64,000 nucleotides of DNA, taken from positions 1 to 64,000 of the forward strand of contig NZ_AWNH01000045.1 of the NCBI RefSeq assembly GCF_000482245.1, read 5' to 3'. Origin of the DNA: Leptolyngbya sp. Heron Island J. Lineage in GTDB: Bacteria > Cyanobacteriota > Cyanobacteriia > Phormidesmidales > Phormidesmidaceae. The notes beneath the pieces were generated by a model. The model made no database searches and was not told where the DNA came from. It worked only from the letters and a program-made list of their open reading frames with translations. The translations under genes and the position numbers were made by a program. This document shows positions 17,851-26,854 of this stretch, piece after piece (positions within the stretch are counted from its first letter, which is position 1; the number at the start of each line of letters is the position of its first letter).

Positions 17851-20142
17851 TTAATCCATCTGGCTAATGCGCTTAAGTTTGAGAACATCGGTCATTTTAC
17901 GCAGCTTTTTAACTGTTCGATCAAAATGAGCATGGTCTTTCACATCAATCCCCAGATCAATTTCAGCAATTTGATCCGGAAACGTAGTCACTGTGGCTCG
18001 GTGAACATTAATTTTAAGGTCTGATAGATGGCTCAAAATATCTTTTAGCACACCCACTCGATCGATCACTTCAAGCTTCAGCATGACCGGGTAGGTCTGA
18101 GGTCTGCCAGTTGTAGAGTCGGCTGAATTCCAACACACTGGTATCAAACGATCACCAGGCACAGAGGACACATTTGGACAGCCTTGACGGTGAATGGCAA
18201 TACCTCGCCCTGCTCTAGAAACAGCTCCAATAATCGGTTCACCCGGTAGAGGGTTACAACAACCTGCAATATGATGCAATAGCCCTTCAACACCCATGAT
18301 GGAACTATCAGAACCGCCTTTACCAGCGTCTCCACCCCAGCGAGTGCGTACAACCGCACCTTCGTTAATATTTTCTGCAAGGGTATCATCATCGATATCG
18401 GCTACGGGCTGTAGCTCTTTGGTAGCCTCCTGGAGCCGGTTCACCACCGCATTGAGGGTAATTTCGCCATATCCCAGAGCAGCTAACATATCCTCCACAC
18501 AAGGATAATTACTGCGTTGGGCGGCAGCTTGGGCTGGCACTGATTTAAGTAATGAGTCCAGTCCATCTCGTCCCATGACCTTCTCAAGCATGGCATGGCC
18601 GCGGGCCATATTTTCTTCATGATGAGATTGCTTATACCAGTGACGAATACGATTACGCGCACCCGCAGAAACCACAAAATTTAACCAGTCGAGACTAGGG
18701 CGACAATTTTTATTCGTCAGAATTTCAACAATATCACCGTTATTGAGTTGCGTATCCAGGGTAACGATGCGCTCATTAACCTTGGCACCAGCGCAGTGAT
18801 GCCCAACCTCAGTATGGATACGATAGGCAAAGTCAACCGGGGTAGCACCTTGACTGAGGGCAAAGACATCACCACGGGGACTAAAAACATAAACCTCTTC
18901 ATCAAAAAGGTTGTCTTTGACATCGCTGAGATACTCTTGGGCATCTTTTAGATCGCTCTGCCATTCCAGTAGCTGACGTAGCCAGGTAAACTTTTCATCT
19001 TCAGCATTGACCTTAGTATTACTATTGCCTGTCTCCTTATATTTCCAGTGGGCAGCAATGCCATACTCTGCAACACGATGCATTTCCATGGTGCGAATTT
19101 GCACTTCAATAGGCCGCCCTTGTTCACCGATCACAGCGGTGTGGAGTGACTGGTATCGGTTAGCCTTAGGCAAGCCAATGTAATCTTTAAATCGCCCAGG
19201 AATCGGTTTAAATCGGTCGTGGACGACCGCTAGAGCGCGATAGCACTCTACTTTAGTCCCCACAATGATACGTACGGCTGCAATATCGTAGATTTGATGG
19301 AAATCCTTCTGCTGACGTTGCATCTTACGGTAGATGCTGTAAAGATGCTTGGGTCGACTGCTAATGTCAAGACAGTTGATCCCATCGTCTGCGAGATGGA
19401 CTTTTAATAAATCTGCAACTTGTTCGAGTCGCGCCTCTCGATCCGTACGTTTTTCAGAAATCAAGCTTTTGATATCTTGGTAAGCCAGCTCGTCAAGATA
19501 CTTAAAGGAAAGGTCTTCTAGCTCCCACTTGATACGTCCTATGCCCAATCGATTGGCTAATGGAGCAAAAATCTCAATGGTTTCACGGGCCTTTTGCACC
19601 TGCTTTTCGCGCGGCATATGCTGTAGTGTTCGCATATTGTGGAGACGATCCGCCAGCTTGACGACAATCACCCGAATATCTTGGGCCATAGCCAAGAACA
19701 TGCGTCGAAAGTTCTCAGCCTGGCGTTCAGTTTTGCTATTGAACTGAAATTTTGAGAGCTTAGTGACTCCCTCAACCATTTGGCGAACTTCTGCCCCAAA
19801 GTGGGCTTCAATTTCATCGGCTGAAACATCCGTATCTTCAACAACATCATGTAAGAAACCGGCTGCGATCATAGCGCTGTCTCCTCCCAGACCGCGCAAG
19901 ATATTCGCTACAGCAACTGGATGCGCAATATATGGCTCACCAGAAGCCCGCATCTGTCCCTTATGTAATTGATAGGCAAACTCAAACGCTCGACAAACTA
20001 GCTGATTGTTATCTTTAGGCAGTTCAATTGAAAACTTACTGTCTCCATCCACCTCAATAGGTTGACTATGTTCCAGAATGCAGGACCTAAGCCAGGTGGG
20101 TAAAGTGCAGTCATTGGGGAGAACAGGAGCTGCTGAGGTCAT
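17851..20142 (-). CDS. spoT: Bifunctional (p)ppGpp synthetase/hydrolase (RelA/SpoT homologue)
   Basis: Controls the stringent-response alarmone. The 763-residue chain has all expected domains: HD hydrolase (HKGQMRASGEPYIAHPV and HDVVEDT near residues 60-110), synthetase (RPKHLYSIYRKM; FKDYIGLPKANRYQSLHT near 270-360), TGS domain (VYVFSPRGDVFALSQGATPVDFAYRIHT), a zinc-finger/helical part with HIAGCCNPLPGEPI, and a C-terminal ACT domain. The HD residues are intact, so hydrolysis is expected as well as synthesis. It is divergent from the PatD-like gene across a long spacer. Confidence 0.95.
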   Translation of the reverse strand: MTSAAPVLPNDCTLPTWLRSCILEHSQPIEVDGDSKFSIELPKDNNQLVCRAFEFAYQLHKGQMRASGEPYIAHPVAVANILRGLGGDSAMIAAGFLHDVVEDTDVSADEIEAHFGAEVRQMVEGVTKLSKFQFNSKTERQAENFRRMFLAMAQDIRVIVVKLADRLHNMRTLQHMPREKQVQKARETIEIFAPLANRLGIGRIKWELEDLSFKYLDELAYQDIKSLISEKRTDREARLEQVADLLKVHLADDGINCLDISSRPKHLYSIYRKMQRQQKDFHQIYDIAAVRIIVGTKVECYRALAVVHDRFKPIPGRFKDYIGLPKANRYQSLHTAVIGEQGRPIEVQIRTMEMHRVAEYGIAAHWKYKETGNSNTKVNAEDEKFTWLRQLLEWQSDLKDAQEYLSDVKDNLFDEEVYVFSPRGDVFALSQGATPVDFAYRIHTEVGHHCAGAKVNERIVTLDTQLNNGDIVEILTNKNCRPSLDWLNFVVSAGARNRIRHWYKQSHHEENMARGHAMLEKVMGRDGLDSLLKSVPAQAAAQRSNYPCVEDMLAALGYGEITLNAVVNRLQEATKELQPVADIDDDTLAENINEGAVVRTRWGGDAGKGGSDSSIMGVEGLLHHIAGCCNPLPGEPIIGAVSRAGRGIAIHRQGCPNVSSVPGDRLIPVCWNSADSTTGRPQTYPVMLKLEVIDRVGVLKDILSHLSDLKINVHRATVTTFPDQIAEIDLGIDVKDHAHFDRTVKKLRKMTDVLKLKRISQMD

Positions 20143-20631
20143 GGTAAGTAGAGGGGAGGATAAAGACTGGAAAGACCAAATTCTGCTCTGGATAGCTTGA
20201 ACAGCGCAACTACCGATGCTTGCTTATCGGTCGGTAATTAACACATCGGCCACAGAGACTCGGCATCTAGCGGTCACGCAAGATCCGCAATCATTTGTTC
20301 CATGTAAGAAACCATTCCTGTGGCGCAAAATATCAACCCTTCGGAACTGATTTTGCCCAGGATATTCGACCTCTTATTCGTAGGATAGATTAAGAGTATA
20401 AATTCTTACAACTATAGCTTGATGCTAAATCTGCCAATGGCTGCCAAAGATAATTCACCCTAGTGAGCTAGGTAAATTCATCTCAAATGCTTAGATTAGC
20501 CCCCATGTAATTTTGCTTGTTCTCTAGGTTAAGCGCCCAGCTGCAGAACGGTAAAACTCTTATATAAAAGCTATAGATATAAAAAATTGGGTTTGATTAG
20601 CTTTATTAAAATCTTACATTATCACTGAATC
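20143..20631. other. Divergent intergenic region upstream of spoT and patD-like gene
   Basis: 489 bases without a convincing ORF. The half nearest patD is AT-rich, with TATATAAAAGCTATAGATAT around 20560-20580 that could carry a -10 element. No tRNA or other RNA gene recognised. Confidence 0.4.
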
Positions 20632-20985
20632 ATGACATTCACTGCTACGGTCGATGCGCTGCATGCTTACACGCAGCAGTTAGCTCAATTCCAAGGGGAC
20701 TTGGGGCAGGCGGACATCCTGCAACAGGCTAAAGAGTTACAGCGATTTTTTAATCAAACACTCTGGCCTAATATTAACCAGTTAGAGCTCTCTCAAAATC
20801 AACCACAATGGCGTTCGGCAATCACTGAAATGCATCGCCACATGAGGCTTTTAGCTGTGGAAGTTAATTTTATTCAGTCAGCCCGTCAAAGTCGGACATA
20901 CCAGCAGCGTTTAGGCCAGATTAGCCATCGCTTGGAACAGCTGCAGGGGTTTACTCAAGTCTTAATCACCCTTTGTGCGCAATAA
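20632..20985 (+). CDS. PatD-like protein (heterocyst frequency control family)
   Basis: A 117-residue, entirely helical, soluble protein. The pattern HMRLLAVEVNFIQSARQSRTYQQRLGQISHRLEQL resembles the cyanobacterial PatD family (in Anabaena, PatD limits heterocyst frequency, reportedly through FtsZ). The family also occurs outside heterocyst formers, so this gene alone does not prove differentiation. The call is by pattern and is tentative. A 16-bp tandem duplication straddles its stop codon. Confidence 0.6.
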   Translation: MTFTATVDALHAYTQQLAQFQGDLGQADILQQAKELQRFFNQTLWPNINQLELSQNQPQWRSAITEMHRHMRLLAVEVNFIQSARQSRTYQQRLGQISHRLEQLQGFTQVLITLCAQ

Positions 20986-21002
20986 CCTTTGTGCGCAGTA
21001 AA
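20971..21002 (+). repeat. 16-bp tandem duplication across the patD-like stop codon
   Basis: CTTTGTGCGCAATAAC at 20971 is followed at once by CTTTGTGCGCAGTAAA at 20987. The first copy encodes the last residues and stop; the second lies in the 3' untranslated region. Confidence 0.7.
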
Positions 21003-21160
21003 TATAATCAGCTGAAAAATTCTGGGCAGCCTAGTGTATCCCTGGGGCTAGGTGATTTTAGATGAATGCTTGAGTTTTCCTGTACTACCCCCTACAGTGC
21101 TGAGGGTGGGTATGGTAAGTATTCTCATCCGGTGTTTGTGTACTTTATTGACGGAGAGCG

Positions 21161-21730
21161 ATGTTCTGTCCGAAACATCCACAGGAAGCGCTGCTAGCAG
21201 GTCAGTTGGTAGATGATCTAAAAGCCTATAGTTGTCCAACGTGTCATGGCTCCTGGATTCGATCCGAAGATTATCAAGTGTGGCAACAGCCTCAGGCAGA
21301 TCCGTCTTTTGAAGTAAACAGCTTAACGGTGCCCATCAACCGTGATATTAGTTATCAGCCCTCTCGCTACGATAGTCGAGCTGGACTCTGTCCTAGCTGT
21401 GGGTTTTATCTGGTCCGCAGGCGCATCACACTCAAACAGGTGACATTCTTTATTGAACGCTGCCCTGGCTGTAAAGGGATTTGGTGTGATGACGGAGAAT
21501 GGGAAATGCTAGATAAATTGGGGTTGAGTACCTGTGTTCCGGTGTTATTTACAGATGAGTGGCAGAGTCATGCTCGTATTGCTGAAGCTGACTACCGTGA
21601 ACGAGTGGCAACTGCGGAAAAATTAGGGCCAGAGATCGCCGAGAAACTGTTTGAGCTGGCAAAACTGCTTGAGGAGCATCCGAGTGGTGATTTTGGGGTG
21701 GCGTATTTGATGAGGCGTTTTGAGAAGTAA
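21161..21730 (+). CDS. TFIIB-type zinc-ribbon protein
   Basis: A 189-residue protein with two zinc ribbons. The first pairs FCPKHP (residue 3) with SCPTCHGSWI (about 25-33); the second pairs LCPSCGFYLV (about 86-95) with RCPGCKGIWCDDGEWEML (about 109-126). The CP.C.G.W.. pattern is that of the zf-TFIIB family (PF13453). The C-terminal part is helical and charged. Function is unknown; a nucleic-acid or protein-binding role is usual for such ribbons. A hairpin separates it from the next gene. Confidence 0.8.
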   Translation: MFCPKHPQEALLAGQLVDDLKAYSCPTCHGSWIRSEDYQVWQQPQADPSFEVNSLTVPINRDISYQPSRYDSRAGLCPSCGFYLVRRRITLKQVTFFIERCPGCKGIWCDDGEWEMLDKLGLSTCVPVLFTDEWQSHARIAEADYRERVATAEKLGPEIAEKLFELAKLLEEHPSGDFGVAYLMRRFEK

Positions 21731-21742
21731 GGGGACGTAAAG

Positions 21743-21771
21743 CTAACCCATCTCATTATTTAATGGGTTAG
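21743..21771 (+). terminator. Hairpin between the zinc-ribbon gene and the ABC ATPase gene
   Basis: CTAACCCAT and ATGGGTTAG pair perfectly over nine bases with an 11-base loop. A T-rich tract (CTTCCTTTTTTC) begins about ten bases later, just before the next ATG, so it could be a terminator or an attenuator. Confidence 0.5.
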
Positions 21772-21790
21772 ACGTTGTCTTCCTTTTTTC

Positions 21791-23425
21791 ATGACTTCTC
21801 CCCTGTTACAGCTCGATAGCTTTTGTGTTGCCTATCCGCGGCAAGAAAGCTGGGCCGTTGAGAATGTGTCACTGGCTCTAAAGTCTGGAGAAATTCTAGG
21901 GTTGGTTGGGGAGTCGGGCTGTGGCAAATCGACCTTAGGTCGGGCAGCGCTGCGATTACTACCTGGAGGCAGCCGCACTCAAGGCAAGTCACTGTTTGAG
22001 GGTCGGGATGTATTTGGATTTTCGAATCAGGAGATTCGCCGGTTCCGGGGGGAGGCGGTATCGTTGGTGTTTCAAGATCCAATGACACGGTTAGACCCGT
22101 TGATGACGATCGGGGATCACTGTGTGGAAACTCTACGTGCCCATTTTTCAGATCTATCGAAACAGGCGGCTAAGGAAGTTGCGATCGCAACCCTCGAATC
22201 CGTCAGCATTCCTGCCAACCGTTGGGAGCAGTATCCCCATGAATTTAGCGGCGGCATGCGGCAGCGGGTAGCCATTGCCCTGGCATTACTACTCAACCCC
22301 AAGCTGATTGTGGCCGATGAACCCACCACCAGTTTGGATGTAACCGTCTCAGCTCAAATTTTGGATCTGCTTACCGGGCTCTGTCGCGAGCGCGGCATGG
22401 CCCTAATTTTGATTTCCCACGATCTGGCCCTGGTGGGGGAATATTGCGATCGCATTGCTGTGATGTACCAGGGTAAATTAGTTGAACTGGGGCCAACGGA
22501 GCAAGTCCTGTACCATCCCCAGGCAGATTACACCCAGTCATTACTACGGGCAGCCCATCAGCTCCAAAATTATGAAGCCACCCCTGAAACAGTCGCAAAC
22601 AACGCTGCCGATCCACTGCTCAAGGTGCAGAACCTGGTCAAGCATTACACTCTAGAACCAGGGCTGCTCTCCAAGCTATTTAACCGCACCCCCCCGGCAA
22701 CCATTAAGGCGGTGGATGACATCTCTGTGGATTTATACCCAGGTGAAGTTTTAGGCCTGGTTGGGGAATCCGGCTGTGGTAAAAGTACCTTTTCGCGAAC
22801 ACTGATGCAGATTATTCCACCAACATCCGGTCGGGTGGAGTTTATGGGGCAAAACCTGGTAGGCATGTCACGGGCGCAACTACAGACGCAGCGTCGTAAC
22901 TTTCAGATGATCTTTCAAGATCCCCACGCCTGCCTCAATCCAATGATGACCATCGGTCGCGGAATTGCTGATCCATTGATCATCCATGGTTTGGCCAGTG
23001 CGACAGAGGCTAAGCAGCAGGTCCATGCCATGTTAAAGCGGGTGGGCCTGACACCGACGGATGCCTATTACCATCGCTACCCAGGTGATTTGTCAGGGGG
23101 GCAGCAGCAACGGGTAGCCATCGCCCGCGCCCTGATTACGCAACCAAAACTGGTGATCTGCGATGAACCTGTCAGCATGTTGGATGCCAGCGTTCAAGCT
23201 CAGGTACTGGAATTGATGCTAGAGCTCAAAACTGAACTTGATCTAACCTATTTATTTATCACCCATGATTTGTGGGTAGCCCGCTATCTTTGCGATCGCA
23301 TTGCCGTCATGAATGCGGGCAAAATTGTCGAGTTAGGGCCAACAGAGAAGCTATTTACCTCACCACAGCACCCGTACACTAAAACACTACTAGCAGCAGC
23401 GCCCCTACTAGCCAAGCAGGCTTAG
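21791..23425 (+). CDS. Double ATP-binding protein of an oligopeptide-type ABC transporter
   Basis: A 544-residue fusion of two Opp/Dpp-type nucleotide-binding domains (about residues 1-260 and 275-540), the layout of YejF/GsiA. Both have Walker [10 protein letters not shown], a Q-loop FQDP, signature motifs (FSGGMRQR and LSGGQQQR), and Walker B (LIVADEP, LVICDEP). The C-terminal oligopeptide extension ([20 protein letters not shown]) is present. It would energise peptide or related import with permeases and a binding protein encoded elsewhere; none is adjacent. Confidence 0.93.
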   Translation: MTSPLLQLDSFCVAYPRQESWAVENVSLALKSGEILGLVGESGCGKSTLGRAALRLLPGGSRTQGKSLFEGRDVFGFSNQEIRRFRGEAVSLVFQDPMTRLDPLMTIGDHCVETLRAHFSDLSKQAAKEVAIATLESVSIPANRWEQYPHEFSGGMRQRVAIALALLLNPKLIVADEPTTSLDVTVSAQILDLLTGLCRERGMALILISHDLALVGEYCDRIAVMYQGKLVELGPTEQVLYHPQADYTQSLLRAAHQLQNYEATPETVANNAADPLLKVQNLVKHYTLEPGLLSKLFNRTPPATIKAVDDISVDLYPGEVLGLVGESGCGKSTFSRTLMQIIPPTSGRVEFMGQNLVGMSRAQLQTQRRNFQMIFQDPHACLNPMMTIGRGIADPLIIHGLASATEAKQQVHAMLKRVGLTPTDAYYHRYPGDLSGGQQQRVAIARALITQPKLVICDEPVSMLDASVQAQVLELMLELKTELDLTYLFITHDLWVARYLCDRIAVMNAGKIVELGPTEKLFTSPQHPYTKTLLAAAPLLAKQA

Positions 23426-23546
23426 ATGTAGCAGATAAAGGGGTTGGACAAGTGAGAGCCCGAAAACGTCAACACTTCAAGCGTCCTCCGTCTTCAAACT
23501 TCTACCCTTCACCACACCCACAGTTTAACTTCAGCCAAGCACAACT

Positions 23547-23586
23547 TTAAAAACAAAGGAGGGCCGACCCTAACAAGTCAACCCTC
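23547..23586 (-). terminator. Terminator of petE
   Basis: On the minus strand GAGGGTTGAC pairs with GTCGGCCCTC (G-U pairs included) and is followed by CTTTGTTTTT. It lies 36 bases beyond the petE stop. Confidence 0.6.
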
Positions 23587-23622
23587 TCTCACGTTTAGAT
23601 AGCCCTACGGCCAATCAAACAC

Positions 23623-24027
23623 TTACTCAACGATAATTTTACCGACCATGCCAGCACCACGGTGGGGAGCACAGAAGTAGCTATACTCGCCAGGCTCAGA
23701 AAATGTAGATGAATAGGACTCACCAGGAGAAAACGTCAGCTGCTCCTGGGATAGCTGATCAGCAACTTCTTTGCCGCCAGGCACCTGAGCTGCATCAAAG
23801 ATCACGTTGTGGGGGGCCATTTTGTTGTTAACCCAAGTAACCGTATCGCCAGCCTTGATGGTCAGAGTTGCTGGTTCAAACGCAAGCAGACCCGCATCGG
23901 ACCCCATTTTTACTTGGTACTCAGTAGCATAGGCAGGAGCCGCATTGAAAACAGTGCCTGCGAAAACCAAAGCAGCTGTCACTAGCAGCGCACCCACGGC
24001 TCGCAAAACGCGATTAATAAAGGTCAT
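23623..24027 (-). CDS. petE: Plastocyanin
   Basis: Lumenal blue copper protein that carries electrons from cytochrome b6f to photosystem I. The 134-residue precursor has a signal peptide cut after AYA (residue 34). All four copper ligands are visible: His73 (APHN), Cys119, His122 and Met127 in [11 protein letters not shown]. It is head to head with petJ, the copper-independent substitute; in many cyanobacteria copper selects which is made. An inverted repeat lies 31 bases upstream of the start. Confidence 0.97.
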   Translation of the reverse strand: MTFINRVLRAVGALLVTAALVFAGTVFNAAPAYATEYQVKMGSDAGLLAFEPATLTIKAGDTVTWVNNKMAPHNVIFDAAQVPGGKEVADQLSQEQLTFSPGESYSSTFSEPGEYSYFCAPHRGAGMVGKIIVE

Positions 24028-24057
24028 AGTGATTCTCTCAAGGTTGAATTTGGAGGC

Positions 24058-24075
24058 AGTTAAGCACGCTTAACT
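24058..24075. promoter_or_regulatory. Inverted repeat upstream of petE, candidate operator
   Basis: AGTTAAG-CACG-CTTAACT: perfect seven-base arms around four bases, 31-48 bases before the petE ATG. Position and symmetry suit a repressor site or a 5' UTR hairpin. Regulator unknown. Confidence 0.45.
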
Positions 24076-24438
24076 ACGAATACCTAGTTATTTTAGAATG
24101 CCGGATGTCTCCGTAGGCAGATAAACAAAAAATAAAGCCTGGGTTCTACATAGCTATCCCGACACCCCAACAATTAGATGACTTGCATGGAGTGATCACC
24201 GTCGATAACAGCTCCTCTTCTCCAGAAAATCATCAGGATAATAACCCTGGTATATATAGGTTTCGGCAAAAGTTTAACTATTTGGCAAATATTACGCACC
24301 ACGGTCACAGGCTAAATGTAGAGGACCAAGGTGGATGGCCCTTCCACTTTACAGTTGTTAATGTTTGACCTGCCGTCATTTGACGCGGCCTAAAAAAACT
24401 GGAGAGGATAATTTTTGGTCAAACTTTCAAGCTTTTGG

Positions 24439-24458
24439 CTGAAATGGTTTGATTTCAG
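24439..24458. promoter_or_regulatory. Inverted repeat upstream of petJ, candidate operator
   Basis: CTGAAAT-GGTTTG-ATTTCAG: perfect seven-base arms around six bases, ending 29 bases before the petJ ATG. A GAGAGGAG ribosome-binding site follows at about 24474-24481. Confidence 0.45.
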
Positions 24459-24487
24459 ACTGTGACTTTTTTTGAGAGGAGTATCCG

Positions 24488-24820
24488 ATGAAGTCTATTT
24501 TGGCTACAGTGACGGCATTTGTAGCGAGCGCTCTTTTCCTAGTAGCTTCTCCTGCTATGGCAGCTGATGCTGGCGCTGGTGCTCAGGTGTTTTCTGCCAA
24601 CTGTGCTGCTTGCCACATTGGTGGTGGCAATGCAGTTAACCCCGCTAAAACTTTGAAAAAAGATGACTTAGTTGCCTACGGCAAAGACACCTCTGAGGCA
24701 ATCGTCTATCAGGTCAATAATGGTAATGGTGGGATGCCTGGTTTTGGTGGTCGTTTGACCCCTGAGCAAATTGAAAATGTTGCAGCTTACGTACTGTCGC
24801 AAGCTGATAAAGGCTGGTAA
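24488..24820 (+). CDS. petJ: Cytochrome c6 (cytochrome c553)
   Basis: Lumenal c-type cytochrome that can replace plastocyanin between cytochrome b6f and photosystem I. The 110-residue precursor has a signal peptide ending PAMA (residue 25). Haem attachment CAACH is at residues 39-43 and the likely axial Met is Met83 in GGMPGFGG. It has a good ribosome-binding site and a long terminator hairpin. Its position beside petE suggests coordinated opposite regulation. Confidence 0.96.
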   Translation: MKSILATVTAFVASALFLVASPAMAADAGAGAQVFSANCAACHIGGGNAVNPAKTLKKDDLVAYGKDTSEAIVYQVNNGNGGMPGFGGRLTPEQIENVAAYVLSQADKGW

Positions 24821-24901
24821 TTTTAGATTGTACTTAAACCAGCTACCGGTGAGCTAGCTTTGGATTTTACCTGAGCTACGCTTACTTTTTAATCTTTAAA
24901 G

Positions 24902-24941
24902 CCTGTTTTCAGGGGTATTCCCCCTCTGGAAGCAGGTTTTT
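24902..24941 (+). terminator. Rho-independent terminator of petJ
   Basis: CCTGTTTTCAGGGG pairs with CCCTCTGGAAGCAGG over about 13 positions (some G-U), followed by five T, 80 bases after the petJ stop. Confidence 0.8.
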
Positions 24942-25143
24942 GTATTAGGTAACGTAGTTTTGAAGGTTAAAGAAAATCTCAAGAACTCTGAGTAGGATGT
25001 CACACCTGTGTAAAAAATAATACTTGGTCGATGGGATGCTGCTCGTATGCGTGACCGATGTTGGAGACACTTTGAGGCTATATGATGCTTGTTTGGCCAG
25101 TTGAAATCATTCGTTTCCCTGCGATCTCAGGTCGTTCAGCCCA

Positions 25144-26709
25144 GTGGCTTCCCTGGTAGCGCGGCTGGCATCATTCGCCAGTCGTTCAGTCGCTGTAGCC
25201 TATGCCCTGGGGCTGGCAGGTTGCCAAGTAGCTGCCCAGTTACCAGCAACCTCGGGTGGACGACAGGTAGCGAGTTCCCGTTCAGTGATTGTTCAACTAT
25301 TTGAATGGCGCTGGTCAGATGTTGCCCAGGAATGTGAGACCTGGCTAGGGCCTTATGGTTATGGTGCCGTACAGATTTCGCCACCCCACGAGCATCGAGT
25401 CATTGCGCAAGAGACAATGCCATTTCCCTGGTATCAGCGCTATGAACCGGTGAGCTATAGGCTATCAAGCCGCAGCGGCAATCGGGCAGCGCTTGCTAAT
25501 ATGGTGAGTCGCTGCCATAGCGCTGGGGTAGACGTGTATGCCGATGTGGTCATCAATTCTCTGGCTCTAGCGAATGACAGCACTGCCCAAATGGTGGACT
25601 ATAGCAGCCGCTGGGAGGGTTCTCAAGGTGTTGATGACGATACCCTCGACATCAGCAGTGATTTAACTGATCCCTATGCTACCGAGGTCTATGACAATGC
25701 TGAAGCAGCTACTAGAGCAATACACACCAGCCAGTTAGATTATCCCCAGGATCTGGATACGGGAAGTGAGCAGGTGCAAGCTGCGATCACAGCTGCCATG
25801 AATGAGCTACTATCCCTGGGTGTGGCAGGATTTCGTATTGATGCAGCCCACCGTATTCCACCACAGCATTTAGCTAAAATTTTGCGCCGTTTGCATCCGC
25901 TCAATAGCAAGTTTCATCCCGAAGGCGGTCGACCTTTTATCTATCAAGCCGTCAGTGGCACTGACGCAGCCCAACCTAGTGATTATTTTAGCAATGGAGC
26001 AGTGACCGAATTTCGCTATGGTCGTAATCTCGGTGAGCAAATACTCTACGGCGAGTTAAAAAATCTGGTGCTCTTTGGCGAAGCCTGGGGACTCATCCCC
26101 AGTCATAAAGCAATCGTGTTTACGGATAACCACATCACTCAGCGGAGTCGCGATCGTAATATCGTCACGTTCTATGCACCGGCAGACAACGGAGCCAGCT
26201 ACCGCCTAGCCAACATCTTTATGCTAGCCTGGCCCTATGGCACCCCCAAAATCATGTCCAGCTATGATTGGCCACGAGAGCAGGGTAATTGGGTCGGCCC
26301 ACCAGCCGATGCACAGGGGCAAACCTTACCGGTGAACTGCGGTGACGGCTGGGTGTGTGAACATCGCTGGTCTGATATCGCCAATATGGTGGAATTTCGC
26401 AATGTCACCCAAGGCAACCCTAGCGTCATTCATTGGTGGGATAACGGCAATAACCAAATCGCATTTGCCCGAGGCAATCGCGGCTTTGTTGTGATCAATA
26501 ACGACAATAGCGTCCTGAGTGAAACATTAATGACGGGTCTGCCAGCTGGCAGCTACTGCAACATCTTATCCAAACCGACCTCGGTTGATTCGGTCGGAGA
26601 TACCCTAGCAAGCTGCGATACAGTCATCGTCGTCGATACCGAAGGCAACGCCACATTTGCAATAGCACCACAGCAAGCAGTCGCACTGCATATCAAAGCC
26701 CGTCTCTAG
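25144..26709 (+). CDS. Alpha-amylase-like (GH13) lipoprotein lacking key catalytic residues
   Basis: A 521-residue protein like animal/actinomycete alpha-amylases: SPPHEH, PWYQRYEPVSY, GFRIDAAHR (region II, nucleophile Asp233 kept), GEAWGLIPSHKAIVFTDNH, and the C-terminal FRNVTQGNP...WWDNGNNQIAFARGNRGF. However, the region I His is Ser139 (DVVINSL), the region III acid/base Glu is Ala269 (FIYQAV), and the region IV Asp after the conserved His is Ile331 (DNHIT). It is therefore probably not a normal hydrolase and may bind glucan or serve another role. The N-terminus carries a lipobox LAGC (Cys27). The only usable start in the open frame is GTG at 25144; a stop precedes it at 25102. Confidence 0.88.
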   Translation: MASLVARLASFASRSVAVAYALGLAGCQVAAQLPATSGGRQVASSRSVIVQLFEWRWSDVAQECETWLGPYGYGAVQISPPHEHRVIAQETMPFPWYQRYEPVSYRLSSRSGNRAALANMVSRCHSAGVDVYADVVINSLALANDSTAQMVDYSSRWEGSQGVDDDTLDISSDLTDPYATEVYDNAEAATRAIHTSQLDYPQDLDTGSEQVQAAITAAMNELLSLGVAGFRIDAAHRIPPQHLAKILRRLHPLNSKFHPEGGRPFIYQAVSGTDAAQPSDYFSNGAVTEFRYGRNLGEQILYGELKNLVLFGEAWGLIPSHKAIVFTDNHITQRSRDRNIVTFYAPADNGASYRLANIFMLAWPYGTPKIMSSYDWPREQGNWVGPPADAQGQTLPVNCGDGWVCEHRWSDIANMVEFRNVTQGNPSVIHWWDNGNNQIAFARGNRGFVVINNDNSVLSETLMTGLPAGSYCNILSKPTSVDSVGDTLASCDTVIVVDTEGNATFAIAPQQAVALHIKARL

Positions 26710-26754
26710 CCTGGGTTGGTTCACAGCTATGTTGTGACTCCGTATAAATAAGCG

Positions 26755-26787
26755 TTGAAAACCCGACCGACTATGTACGGTTTTCAA
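26755..26787 (+). terminator. Inverted repeat after the amylase-like gene
   Basis: TTGAAAACC and GGTTTTCAA form a perfect nine-base stem with a 15-base loop, followed by ATCAATTTG. Possible weak terminator between this gene and ftsH. Confidence 0.45.
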
Positions 26788-26854
26788 TCAATTTGTTTCT
26801 CTAGTTGCGTTGATACGCTAAAGCTAAGGACGTATCTGTAAGGAATCTCAACTC

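Larger units (their letters stand above)
24028..24487. promoter_or_regulatory. Divergent petE/petJ control region
   Basis: 460 bases between two genes that are usually regulated oppositely by copper. Each gene has its own inverted repeat close to its start (listed separately) with different sequences. A 61-codon plus-strand ORF inside it has no recognisable features and is not accepted as a gene. No petR/petP regulator gene occurs in this window. Confidence 0.5.

Noticed and set aside
24183-24368. 61-codon ORF between petE and petJ
   Set aside because: No domain, no ribosome-binding site, unusual composition; the region is better explained as the divergent control region.
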